A program made the position numbers and the translations under genes. The notes beneath the pieces were generated by a model that was given only the letters and a program-made list of their open reading frames with translations, did not search any database and had not been told where the DNA came from. DNA of 10,250 nucleotides from an archaeon (GTDB lineage Archaea; Asgardarchaeota; Heimdallarchaeia; Hodarchaeales; S146-22), in contig JAJRXH010000695.1 of the NCBI GenBank assembly GCA_024276395.1, positions 1 through 10,250 on the forward strand, given 5' to 3'. Shown here in pieces: positions 1 through 6,917 of this stretch. The first letter of the stretch is position 1. Each line of letters opens with the position of its first letter.

Positions 1-33
1 AATCCTCATACTATCTTCTAATACCTGAATCGC

Positions 34-69
34 ACCTTTCAAAGGTTCTCAATTAATTATTTTTCCTTA
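34..69 (+). terminator. Possible terminator or operator upstream of the oxidase operon
   Basis: A perfect inverted repeat with 6-bp arms, ACCTTT-C-AAAGGT, spans 34-46 and is followed by a T-rich stretch (ATTATTTTTCCTT) at about 57-69. The T-rich part could end transcription of a gene lying before the window. The one-base centre makes a tight RNA hairpin unlikely, so the palindrome could equally be a protein-binding site. No coding frame can be supported in 1-208. Confidence 0.3.
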
Positions 70-134
70 GATCTTGTTCGGATTGATATGGAGATGAAAA
101 TAGTAATCATTAAGTCATTGAAGGTTAGATAAAG

Positions 135-148
135 TTTTTAAATATACC
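135..148 (+). promoter_or_regulatory. Archaeal TATA box of the oxidase operon
   Basis: TTTTTAAATATACC is a good archaeal box A, preceded by the purine-rich GATAAAG as a possible BRE. Transcription would start about 25 bases downstream (around 165-172), giving a leader of roughly 95 bases before the subunit II start at 263. A second AT-rich stretch at 200-211 (TTTTTTATTATG) could be an alternative, closer promoter. The same 14-base element recurs before the 4-hydroxyphenylpyruvate dioxygenase gene with one mismatch. Confidence 0.6.
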
Positions 149-242
149 TAAATGATGTGTAAATGAACTTTTCATGGTAAAAATGAAACACGAGATTGCT
201 TTTTTATTATGACGAACAAGGTAAAATTCGTCAAGAACGAAG

Positions 243-252
243 AAAAAGGAGG
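243..252 (+). promoter_or_regulatory. Ribosome binding site setting the subunit II start
   Basis: AAAAAGGAGG lies 10 bases before the ATG at 263. It argues against the in-frame ATG at 209, which would place this Shine-Dalgarno sequence inside the coding region and add 18 mostly charged residues ahead of the hydrophobic leader. Confidence 0.7.
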
Positions 253-262
253 AATAATCATC

Positions 263-1003
263 ATGCGTAAAGGCAGATTATTAGCCATCTTGTCAATTAT
301 TTCCATCACTGGATTCCTACTTTCAAGCCAAGGTGCAGCTGCACGAGGAAATGCTGAATTTTCAAGTGACATTCAGTTCCTATTTGTTGTTGGGATGATT
401 GTCTCATTGGGCCTTGGTCTCTTCGTGCTCGTGTCTTTGGCTTATTTCTTGTTTAGGTACCGGGAAAATACCAGTGCCGTGAGAAAACGAATCAAAAACG
501 AAATGAAACTAGAAATCGCTTGGACTTTGGTTGCTCTTGCATTAGTGACCGTGGCATTCATCCTCACTGTCCCCGTGCTTAGTAATATCGTTTCGACACC
601 AGTTGACGGCAAATACGAAACGGTGATGATTGAGGCTAGCCAGTTTTCATGGAGAGCCTATTATCAAACATTTCCTAACACTAGCCTTGCAACAGACGTG
701 GTCAATGACACCCTCAACAAGTATCCCGGTTTTCCCTTCGTGAGTAAACCGACTTTCCCAGGAGATTATGCATTCACGAGAATTTATCTCAAAGCAGGCC
801 AAACTTACTTGTTAAATGTAACTGCAACCGATGTCATTCATAGCTTCTATTCATTTGATTTGTCCTTCAAGATCGATGCCGTGCCCGGGTCTTTCAATCT
901 ATTTAAGTTGAAAATTTTGGAACCAGGGACGTATGGATTCAAGTGCGCTGAATTTTGTGGAAGCGGACATTACCAAATGTACGGAGAAATCATGGCCTAC
1001 TGA
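263..1003 (+). CDS. coxB: Cytochrome c oxidase (haem-copper oxidase) subunit II, CuA-containing
   Basis: This subunit accepts electrons from a soluble donor through the binuclear CuA centre on the outer face of the membrane and passes them to subunit I. From the ATG at 263 it is 246 residues. An N-terminal hydrophobic leader (about 5-22) ends in SSQGAAARG, a plausible signal peptidase I site with no lipobox. Two membrane helices follow (about 38-64 and 84-107), the second opening with the family's EIAWT. The cupredoxin domain carries every CuA ligand: H193 in DVIHSF, then KCAEFCGSGHYQM giving C228, E230 (backbone carbonyl ligand), C232, H236 and M239. There is no fused cytochrome c domain. 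It is the first gene of the operon, and about 30 bases separate it from subunit I. An in-frame ATG at 209 exists, but the AAAAAGGAGG before 263 favours the shorter form. Confidence 0.95.
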   Translation: MRKGRLLAILSIISITGFLLSSQGAAARGNAEFSSDIQFLFVVGMIVSLGLGLFVLVSLAYFLFRYRENTSAVRKRIKNEMKLEIAWTLVALALVTVAFILTVPVLSNIVSTPVDGKYETVMIEASQFSWRAYYQTFPNTSLATDVVNDTLNKYPGFPFVSKPTFPGDYAFTRIYLKAGQTYLLNVTATDVIHSFYSFDLSFKIDAVPGSFNLFKLKILEPGTYGFKCAEFCGSGHYQMYGEIMAY

Positions 1004-1032
1004 ATTTCATCCGTGCTTTCATTGGAGGTGAA

Positions 1033-2574
1033 ATGATGGCAACATCTGGAATTCACGAAAAAAAATATGATTTAGCTTTCTTGAGTAATTGGAGAACAAT
1101 CTTGGGTACCACTAACCATAAAGAAATTGGAATTCTATATTTCATCTTTGCTTTGCTTAACTTCTTGATTGCTGGAACGTTTGCCTTGCTCATCAGAATT
1201 GAACTATTCGCACCTGGTGCACAACTCCTAGATGCAAAGACTTACCCTTCTATTTTTACGATGCATGGCACGGCCATGATCTTTTTCGTGATTTTTCCCT
1301 TGAACGCCGCTTTTGGCAACTATCTAGTTCCAACTCTCGTGGGCGCCCGTGACATGTACTGGCCTCGATGGAATAACGCAGCTTTCTGGATGCTAGTACC
1401 TGGCGCCCTAATTGCATATTTAGGAATGGCTAACGCTGGATGGACAGCATATCCACCATTATCAACCCTACCAGAATATACGTCCGTCAACTTTTGGATT
1501 TTAGGACTCTTGTTGGCAGGCACTTCATCATTGATTGCAGCCATTAACTTCATCATGACCATTTTCTTCATGCGAAAGCCTGACCTACCACTCCTCAAGA
1601 TGGATTTATTCACGTGGTCCATTCTCATTACGTCATTCATCCAATTATTTGCTACTCCCATCATCACAACGGGATTAATTCTATTGTTAGCAGACCGAAT
1701 CTTAAACACATCATTTTTTGCGGTCTCTGGTGTGGCAGGTCCCGTACTGTGGCAGCATATCTTTTGGGCCTATAGTCATCCAGCGGTGTATATCATGATT
1801 CTACCAGCCATGGGAATCACCTCATTTCTGATCTCAAAGTTTTCCAGAAATGAAATTTTCGGATACAAGTCGATGGTCTTTTCAATGGCTGCCATATCTT
1901 TCCTTGGAATGACTGTTTGGGGCCATCACATGTACACGGTCGGAGTTGGCGCGCAAGTTGACTATTTTTTCACGTTCGTGACCTTTCTCATCGCCGTGCC
2001 GTCAGGAATCAAGATGTTTAATTGGATTTTCACGATGTACGGCAGCAAGATCAAGCTAGAAATTCCGATGCTTTTTGCCGTCGCATTTCTCATTGGCTTT
2101 CTCTTCGGTGGACTGACGGGAGTCATACTTAACGTTACTCCAGTAAACTTGGTCATTCATGATACTTATTGGGTCATTGGCCATTTCCACTTCGTCATCA
2201 TCGGTGGTGGAGTCTCTGCTATGTTTGGATTAATATATTATCTATTCCCACGAGTAACTGGAAAGATGTACAATCGTAAATTGGCACAAGGACATTTCTG
2301 GCTCTGGTTCATTGGCTTTATGCTCGCATTCACCGCCATGGGCATGCTCGGTGCGATGGGAATGCCACGACGATACTTTGATTACTCACTTCACCCAGAA
2401 TGGACATTTCTCAATCAAGTTGCTACCATTGGCGCACTTTTTATGGGTACTGGTATTCTTCTTTGGGTCATCAATATGATACAGAGTATTCTTAAGGGTC
2501 CACCAGCAGATGAACTGGATCCTTTTGGCATAGGTGAAATAACGATCACCGAGTATCTTCAACCTAGCCATTAA
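1033..2574 (+). CDS. coxA: Cytochrome c oxidase (haem-copper oxidase) subunit I, A2-type
   Basis: Catalytic subunit that reduces O2 to water and pumps protons, with about 12 membrane helices. Numbered from the ATG at 1033 (513 residues), the ligands are all present: H78 (TMHGTAM, low-spin haem), H249 with Y253 (the His-Tyr pair by CuB), H298-H299 (WGHHMYTVG, CuB), H384 (high-spin haem) and H386 (low-spin haem) in GHFHFV. D107 (GARDMYWPRWNN) at the D-channel mouth and K327 (VPSGIKMF) of the K-channel are kept. Helix VI reads YSHPAV (247-252), so the Glu of the common GHPEV motif is absent and the Tyr-Ser pair typical of A2 oxidases is present. GGAGGTG at 1024-1030 precedes two consecutive ATGs (1033, 1036); 1036 has the better spacing. 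Haem type (a or b) cannot be told from sequence. Confidence 0.97.
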   Translation: MMATSGIHEKKYDLAFLSNWRTILGTTNHKEIGILYFIFALLNFLIAGTFALLIRIELFAPGAQLLDAKTYPSIFTMHGTAMIFFVIFPLNAAFGNYLVPTLVGARDMYWPRWNNAAFWMLVPGALIAYLGMANAGWTAYPPLSTLPEYTSVNFWILGLLLAGTSSLIAAINFIMTIFFMRKPDLPLLKMDLFTWSILITSFIQLFATPIITTGLILLLADRILNTSFFAVSGVAGPVLWQHIFWAYSHPAVYIMILPAMGITSFLISKFSRNEIFGYKSMVFSMAAISFLGMTVWGHHMYTVGVGAQVDYFFTFVTFLIAVPSGIKMFNWIFTMYGSKIKLEIPMLFAVAFLIGFLFGGLTGVILNVTPVNLVIHDTYWVIGHFHFVIIGGGVSAMFGLIYYLFPRVTGKMYNRKLAQGHFWLWFIGFMLAFTAMGMLGAMGMPRRYFDYSLHPEWTFLNQVATIGALFMGTGILLWVINMIQSILKGPPADELDPFGIGEITITEYLQPSH

Positions 2575-2618
2575 TGATGATGATAAATAAACTGTATGAT
2601 AAAGATAAGGTGTCTAAG

Positions 2619-3503
2619 ATGGCAACTGTTGAAAAAGTACAAGAACAACACGGGATGGAAGAGCACGAGGTGACGTTATGGCCACCTTTTCTGGCACTTT
2701 CATCGGGACTAGTTGGATTGGCAATCTTGTTTTTTGCCAATGATATGATCATTCCCTCACTTGCAGCACTGCTCACATTTTTCGTTTTTCTCCTAGTCTT
2801 CATCTATCACGAAACATCACCACGGGCTATTCACAGACCAGAAATCCCGGTTCCAAGAAATATGCCCCGATACATGTGGATGTGGATTTTCTTAGCATCA
2901 GAAACATTGTTCTTTGGATTGTTGATTGGTATATCACTAGATTTGCGCATTAGAGCATCGGGATGGGCTGAAGTTGCAGCAGCTCTTGCTAGGTTATGTG
3001 GGTTTCAGTTTCAACGATTACCAGAATCCGTTGTCTGGCCCAATCCTTCAGAACTGCTAAACATTCCCTTAACTTCCATTGCCACGTTTGTTCTCATCTT
3101 GAGTAGTGTCTTTATGGTCAAGGCCATCGAATCCATTGAACGTGGAAATAAATCTGGCTTAGTTCGAAACTTAGCCTTCGTCGTGCTTAGTGGAGGTTTT
3201 TTCCTTGGATTCCAGTTATTTGAGTACTACCAGTTCTTTCTTGAAGGACATAATCCATTGCACCCAGATTTTGCCAGTCTACCAAGCGGTGACCAGCTCT
3301 TTTGGGCAACTTTCTATCTTCAAACCGGATTCCATGGTGCACACGTGTTCTTTGGGCTCATTCTTGTCGCATTCGTTCTCCAAAAAGCAATTCGAGGAGG
3401 TTACACGAAGGAAAACTTCCAAGGCGTGGAACTCGTTGGAATTTATTGGCATTTTGTTGACTTCGTGTGGGTCTTCATCTTTACCATCGTGTATCTGTTT
3501 TAG
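2619..3503 (+). CDS. coxC: Cytochrome c oxidase subunit III
   Basis: Seven-helix subunit that supports the stability and proton uptake of subunit I; no cofactor. The start at 2619 gives 294 residues. Hydrophobic segments lie at about 21-40, 44-64, 86-109, 151-171, 185-207, 228-255 and 272-294, the full family complement. Family landmarks include the membrane Glu in LASETLFFG (E95), LFEYYQ (E202), FHGAHVFFG (H239, H242) and the C-terminal YWHFVDFVWVF. Two starts are possible. An ATG at 2574 overlaps the subunit I stop (TAATG) and opens three consecutive ATG codons, adding 15 polar residues. The ATG at 2619 has ATAAGGTG six bases upstream. I favour 2619 for its Shine-Dalgarno sequence, but translation coupled from the overlap is possible. 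Confidence 0.93.
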   Translation: MATVEKVQEQHGMEEHEVTLWPPFLALSSGLVGLAILFFANDMIIPSLAALLTFFVFLLVFIYHETSPRAIHRPEIPVPRNMPRYMWMWIFLASETLFFGLLIGISLDLRIRASGWAEVAAALARLCGFQFQRLPESVVWPNPSELLNIPLTSIATFVLILSSVFMVKAIESIERGNKSGLVRNLAFVVLSGGFFLGFQLFEYYQFFLEGHNPLHPDFASLPSGDQLFWATFYLQTGFHGAHVFFGLILVAFVLQKAIRGGYTKENFQGVELVGIYWHFVDFVWVFIFTIVYLF

Positions 3504-3523
3504 ATAAAAAATGGTGATGTAAC

Positions 3524-3874
3524 ATGAGTTCACAAGTTATTAGCACATCATCTTCCACTCCTACAGCACAGACACTAGACCATGGTCACATCGAAAGACC
3601 AACGAACCAGGTTCTGGTTCTATTGTTCATCCTCACGATAATTGAGATTCTCGTGGGTTTTGTCGGTGATAGTATCGATTCAGGTGCTTTCGTCCTCAGA
3701 GAAGGCATTCAAATTTTCTTGCTTACTCTCTTGTCCCTAACAAAGGGTTCCTTGATAGCACTGTACTTTATGGGCATCCGATGGGAAAATCGTCCCATCT
3801 TGGTAATCTTCGTGTCTTTTCTCTTTCCAGCGGGACTTGCAATTCTTGTCTCTGGATTACCTTTATTTGGGTAG
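3524..3874 (+). CDS. Cytochrome c oxidase subunit IV, prokaryotic type (COX4_pro/CyoD-like)
   Basis: Small accessory subunit, 116 residues, close to the usual 90-130 of bacterial and archaeal subunit IV. A polar, Ser/Thr-rich tail (1-28) is followed by three hydrophobic helices at about 29-47, 61-84 and 91-114. The second contains the membrane Lys typical of the family in SLTKGSLIALYFMGIRWE (K74), ending near the position of the common YFMHL motif. It starts 20 bases after subunit III, behind GGTGAT at 3513-3518, and is the last gene of the operon. Sequence similarity in this family is weak, so the assignment rests on the helix pattern, the KG...YFMGI signature and its position. No haem-synthesis (ctaA/ctaB) or copper-insertion (Sco, Cox11) gene follows it in the window. 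Confidence 0.85.
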   Translation: MSSQVISTSSSTPTAQTLDHGHIERPTNQVLVLLFILTIIEILVGFVGDSIDSGAFVLREGIQIFLLTLLSLTKGSLIALYFMGIRWENRPILVIFVSFLFPAGLAILVSGLPLFG

Positions 3875-3875
3875 C

Positions 3876-3889
3876 CCACGGTCACGTGG
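3876..3889 (+). repeat. Short inverted repeat after the oxidase operon
   Basis: CCACG-GTCA-CGTGG forms a five-base-pair hairpin two bases beyond the subunit IV stop, about 35 bases before the T-rich tract. It may help stabilise the 3' end of the operon transcript; it is short enough to be chance. Confidence 0.3.
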
Positions 3890-3922
3890 AATGTAAAACG
3901 CAAAAAAATAAGTAAAAAACCA

Positions 3923-3950
3923 TTATTTATTTTTTATTCTCTTTCTTCTT
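3923..3950 (+). terminator. T-rich terminator of the oxidase operon
   Basis: A pyrimidine tract, 20 T in 28 bases (TTATTTATTTTTTATTC followed by TCTTTCTTCTT), begins about 50 bases after the subunit IV stop. Archaeal transcription commonly ends at such T-rich stretches without a hairpin. It lies between two convergent genes, as expected for a 3' end. Confidence 0.55.
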
Positions 3951-3962
3951 CCACGCACCTTA

Positions 3963-3979
3963 GTCAAAATCACAAAAAT
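3963..3979 (-). terminator. T-rich terminator of the receiver-like gene
   Basis: Read on the minus strand, ATTTTTGTGATTTTGAC lies about 40 bases past the stop of the receiver-like gene. With the opposite-strand tract at 3923-3950 it would separate the two convergent transcription units. Confidence 0.4.
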
Positions 3980-4020
3980 GGATGAGATGATGACACGACT
4001 GTTTCGTTGCCCAATCAATT

Positions 4021-4404
4021 TCAATCATCTTGAAGATATTGACGAAGTAACTCGATGGTCTCTGGATGATCAAGCTTGCTTTTTCCAAATCCCCGAACAG
4101 CACCATACTTGATCGCCTGTTGCATGGCATCCTCATAATTGGTGATGAGCATCAATCTTGTTTTCGGTGGCACCTTTTCGTCTTGATACAATTGCTTGAT
4201 CAGTTCGATGCCACTTTTTCCATCAAAGTATCCCACGCGGTTAATCAGCACGAGATCATACTGTGTTTCTTGCAGGCGAGTCACCACGTCATCCATGTAA
4301 TTGACCCGATCCACTTCAACATCAAAATGAGATTTGAGCATCTGTTCTAACCGTGGTGAATCAACACCGCAATGTCCTACTAAGAGTATTTTCTTCCTAG
4401 CCAT
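4021..4404 (-). CDS. Receiver-like (CheY-fold) protein lacking the phospho-acceptor Asp
   Basis: A stand-alone domain of 127 residues with the alternating strand/helix pattern and length of a response-regulator receiver: KKILLVGHCG, DLVLINR, RLMLITNYED, YGAVRGFGKSKL. The switch Thr (T88) and the conserved Lys (K108) are present. The acidic pocket after strand 1, usually Asp-Asp, is G10-H11-C12, and the phospho-acceptor position after strand 3 is Asn (N55). It is therefore unlikely to be controlled by normal phosphorylation. No output domain and no adjacent histidine kinase are seen. Start: the ATG at 4404 has GAAAGGAGGA six bases upstream; an in-frame ATG at 4440 would put that sequence inside the gene. 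It follows fumarylacetoacetase by 114 bases and has its own likely promoter. The fold call is fairly firm; the role is unknown. Confidence 0.75.
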   Translation of the reverse strand: MARKKILLVGHCGVDSPRLEQMLKSHFDVEVDRVNYMDDVVTRLQETQYDLVLINRVGYFDGKSGIELIKQLYQDEKVPPKTRLMLITNYEDAMQQAIKYGAVRGFGKSKLDHPETIELLRQYLQDD

Positions 4405-4410
4405 GATGTA

Positions 4411-4420
4411 TCCTCCTTTC
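4411..4420 (-). promoter_or_regulatory. Ribosome binding site setting the receiver-like gene start
   Basis: On the minus strand GAAAGGAGGA ends six bases before the ATG at 4404. It is one of the strongest Shine-Dalgarno sequences here and decides against the upstream ATG at 4440. Confidence 0.7.
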
Positions 4421-4458
4421 AGCAGACTCTTTTTTTCCAAGTATGAGTTGGAATTTCA

Positions 4459-4469
4459 CAATTAAATAG
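4459..4469 (-). promoter_or_regulatory. Possible TATA box of the receiver-like gene
   Basis: Minus-strand CTATTTAATTG sits about 60 bases before the ATG, giving a predicted start of transcription near 4440 and a leader of about 35 bases. It suggests this gene can be transcribed apart from the fumarylacetoacetase unit. Confidence 0.4.
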
Positions 4470-4518
4470 CTTCGAATGAAGACAAGAAAGATTTTTTCGC
4501 TTTCATCTCAGCCAGCTA

Positions 4519-5841
4519 CTATAGGGCGGGAAGAATCTTGCAAGATACCTCACCAAACCCCACTCTATACCCCTTACCTTGACACCAACCCCGCATGATG
4601 ACTCGATCTCCATCTTGCAAGTATCTCCGAGTTTCACCATTGGGCAAGATTAAGGGTTTCTTCCCATTTTGAGTTATTTCGAGCAGACATCCCAATGAAT
4701 CTGGTGTTGGTCCGCTGATGGTTCCAGAGGCAAGAAGATCACCAGTCTGAAGATTGCAACCATTGATGGAATGATGTGCTACTTGTTGAAAGACATTCCA
4801 ATACAAGTACTTGAAGTTCGTCCTACTAAGCACGTGAGGCTGGTCCATTGACCTTACTTGAATTGCTACTTCTAGATGAATATCATAAGCACCTTTTCCC
4901 TCAAACCTGAGGTAAGGAAGTGGTTCGGGATCTTGAAGGGGACCCTCTACTCGAAAAGGCTCAAGAGCATCAAGAGTCACGACCCAAGGAGAGATGGAAG
5001 TCGCGAAGCTTTTACCCAAGAACGGTCCCAGGGGCACGTATTCCCACCGTTGAAGGTCTCGTGCACTCCAGTCATTCACCAACACCATTCCAAATAGGTG
5101 ATCCCGGGCTTTTTCAATTGGAATGGGATGCCCTAACTCGTTACCAATGCCCACGTATGCACCCATTTCTAATTCGAAATCTAATGCCATGGTAGGAGCT
5201 AATATGGGATCATTTGAGCCCGAAGGCAAGATCTGGCCTCTCGGACGTCTTACATCTTTTCCGCTTACCACGAGAGAACTCGCCCTTCCATGATAACCTA
5301 CTGGCAAGTGAAGCCAATTCGGCTGCAAGGCATTTTCTGGCCCTCGAAACATCATTCCCACGTTAAAGGCATGATATTTCGATGAATAAAAATCGGTATA
5401 ATCGATGGTAAATACTGGAAGGCACATCTCTACATCTGCTTGAAAGTAGAAAGCCTTTCGACGTGTTTCCTTATCATCACGAAGCAAGGGATTATCGGCA
5501 CGAAGTAACGAACTAACTTGCTCACGTGCTTCCTTCCAAGCTCTTCTTCCCAGGCGCATGAACGCATTCAAGAAGGGCTCATCAAACACGGAATGTTCCA
5601 ATTCGTCTAGAACAGTGTCTGAAAAAAACCCCTTCTTCTCCAAGACGGAAAGATCTAAAACTTGGTCTCCAATGGCGGTACCCACTCGGGCAGAGCCGCC
5701 TGAAGAAGGTTTAAACACACCATAAGGTAAGTTTTGAATGGGAAAATGCGAGTTCGGTGCTACGGGAATGAAAGATCGTAGCGTAGGGGCTGTCGTGGGA
5801 TCATCCAGAATTTCCACCTCCAAGTAGTTAAAACGCGTCAC
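4519..5841 (-). CDS. fahA: Fumarylacetoacetase (fumarylacetoacetate hydrolase)
   Basis: Cytosolic enzyme that splits fumarylacetoacetate into fumarate and acetoacetate, the last step of tyrosine and homogentisate breakdown. The 440 residues match the eukaryote-like full-length FAH almost throughout: N-terminal domain SFIPVAPNSHFPIQNLPYGVF (23-43, shown here as SFIPVAP...YGVF), then the catalytic domain. Counterparts of human active-site residues all lie at a constant offset of +24: metal ligands D150 (DYTDFYSS), E223 and E225 (FELEMG), D257 (NDWSARD); catalytic H157; R166, Y183, Y268, K277 (LGKSF) and T374 (ASGTISG). The C-terminal GYRVGFGEVSCKILPAL also fits. The start is GTG at 5841, immediately after the TAG of the preceding gene, so translation is probably coupled; it adds about 22 residues over human FAH. 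Substrate specificity for fumarylacetoacetate is strongly supported by the intact site and the neighbouring pathway genes. Confidence 0.96.
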   Translation of the reverse strand: MTRFNYLEVEILDDPTTAPTLRSFIPVAPNSHFPIQNLPYGVFKPSSGGSARVGTAIGDQVLDLSVLEKKGFFSDTVLDELEHSVFDEPFLNAFMRLGRRAWKEAREQVSSLLRADNPLLRDDKETRRKAFYFQADVEMCLPVFTIDYTDFYSSKYHAFNVGMMFRGPENALQPNWLHLPVGYHGRASSLVVSGKDVRRPRGQILPSGSNDPILAPTMALDFELEMGAYVGIGNELGHPIPIEKARDHLFGMVLVNDWSARDLQRWEYVPLGPFLGKSFATSISPWVVTLDALEPFRVEGPLQDPEPLPYLRFEGKGAYDIHLEVAIQVRSMDQPHVLSRTNFKYLYWNVFQQVAHHSINGCNLQTGDLLASGTISGPTPDSLGCLLEITQNGKKPLILPNGETRRYLQDGDRVIMRGWCQGKGYRVGFGEVSCKILPAL

Positions 5842-6837
5842 CTATAGCAAGTTCAGTTTCTTCAACTCTTCAATTGGTTCAATGAAATCACAACTACCGA
5901 ATGAAATAACTTTCTTCCTAAATTCTTTAATCTGATCCAATGTCAATAGATGCCCATTCCATTCAATACTATCGTTACCAAATTGAATGCGTGTCAAATT
6001 TGTCTCTCTTAACAGGGAAATGAGCATTTCTTCAGACATGTTCTTCTTGAAAGCTAGCAAAGCTGCCAAGAAGATGTTAAGAAATCCATGTTCAAGACTG
6101 TTACCGTGAGGATCGAACCGTACTAGTGGATGATGCAGCCCAGCTGTAGCCTTGAAAGTAATGCCCAATTCACCGCATTGTCGAAGGATTCGTGCCACCT
6201 GTTGGATGCTCGGTGGATGTTTAAGAAGAGTCCCACCACATCTCAGCTTGATACCAGGAGGCAACGAATGGGCTCGAGTCCACAAGGCTTGAACATCATA
6301 ATGCTCAGCAAATCCCTTGAACAACGCAGAAAGTTTCTTTTGCCAATCACCTTCAATTCGTGGCTCTAAAAAGGGCTGAATTACCCAATTCAGGTTAGCA
6401 TCAAGTAAATCAATGAATTCATCGAGAAAAGTCTTTATTTTTGTACTATTTTGGGCATTCATGACAGTTTCATCGGGAATTCTCGCTTCAAGCACTTCTA
6501 TCTTTACCATTTCACCAAAAAGATCATTGAATTCTAGAATTTTGACTAGGTCATCCTTAATGTTCATGAAGAACAACATCAGTTCTGAACTGCTCGTGAG
6601 TACTACCGATAAGCGAAGCGGATTTTTATCAAGAGTGTCCTGGTGTTCATCAAGAAGATCAGTCAATCGTGGTAATTCTGTTATTGGGCAGATAAACCGT
6701 GCAAGAATCCAATGATGGTCAAACCTTCTATAACTGAGATAATTTTCTAAAGCTCGTGACAAGGGCAATCTTGCTGGTGGAAATACGCCTGCATAGTCAA
6801 TGAGTTGATTCATGAACAACTTGAATGGGTTTTTCAT
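5842..6837 (-). CDS. Uncharacterised conserved protein translationally coupled to fumarylacetoacetase
   Basis: Protein of 331 residues with no signal peptide or membrane segment, so probably cytosolic. I know of no assigned function. Blocks that look conserved are DYAGVFPPA (14-22), IKLRCGG (196-202), FKATAGLHHPL (228-238), EHGFLNIFLA (249-258) and the C-terminal FGSCDFIEP (313-321). They resemble, from memory, a family of bacterial hypothetical proteins sharing KLR-GG, FK-TAGLHH and HGFLN blocks. The K/R/H-rich blocks at strand ends and the length suggest a beta/alpha-barrel-like enzyme acting on an anionic substrate, which is inference. Its stop codon abuts the GTG of fumarylacetoacetase, pointing to one transcript and equimolar production. 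It starts at ATG 6837, seven bases after GAAAGGGGAT. As the window shows no GST-type maleylacetoacetate isomerase, it is a candidate for that step or a related side reaction. Confidence 0.85.
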   Translation of the reverse strand: MKNPFKLFMNQLIDYAGVFPPARLPLSRALENYLSYRRFDHHWILARFICPITELPRLTDLLDEHQDTLDKNPLRLSVVLTSSSELMLFFMNIKDDLVKILEFNDLFGEMVKIEVLEARIPDETVMNAQNSTKIKTFLDEFIDLLDANLNWVIQPFLEPRIEGDWQKKLSALFKGFAEHYDVQALWTRAHSLPPGIKLRCGGTLLKHPPSIQQVARILRQCGELGITFKATAGLHHPLVRFDPHGNSLEHGFLNIFLAALLAFKKNMSEEMLISLLRETNLTRIQFGNDSIEWNGHLLTLDQIKEFRKKVISFGSCDFIEPIEELKKLNLL

Positions 6838-6917
6838 TCGTCTATCCCCTTTCGTTTATCCAACTTGAAAACTTGAAAGATTCTAAAATTTCAATTTGCC
6901 TACAATGAATGAGGCCA

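Noticed and set aside
1..56. Possible tail of an upstream gene in frame 3 (no stop until 54-56)
   Set aside because: Only about 17 codons, no recognisable motif, and the palindrome plus T-rich stretch reads more like a 3' untranslated region.
209..262. N-terminal extension of subunit II from the ATG at 209
   Set aside because: The strong AAAAAGGAGG would fall inside it, and it adds a polar stretch before the signal-like leader.
1320..1709. 129-codon minus-strand open frame
   Set aside because: It lies wholly within the confidently assigned subunit I gene on the other strand, and its Met/Arg/Asn-rich translation has no recognisable domain.
3190..3507. 105-codon plus-strand open frame overlapping subunit III
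   Set aside because: It is in another frame of the conserved C-terminal half of subunit III; the real frame carries the family motifs.
3883..3888. CACGTG hexamers at several places (also 9769-9774) as a shared regulator site
   Set aside because: The hexamer and its parts recur inside coding regions too, as expected from the local base use, so no regulatory meaning can be claimed.
4066..4350. 94-codon plus-strand open frame
   Set aside because: It is antisense to the receiver-like gene, which has a strong ribosome site and a recognisable fold.
6413..6715. 100-codon plus-strand open frame
   Set aside because: It is antisense to the 331-residue protein, with a Ser/Arg-rich translation typical of shadow frames.
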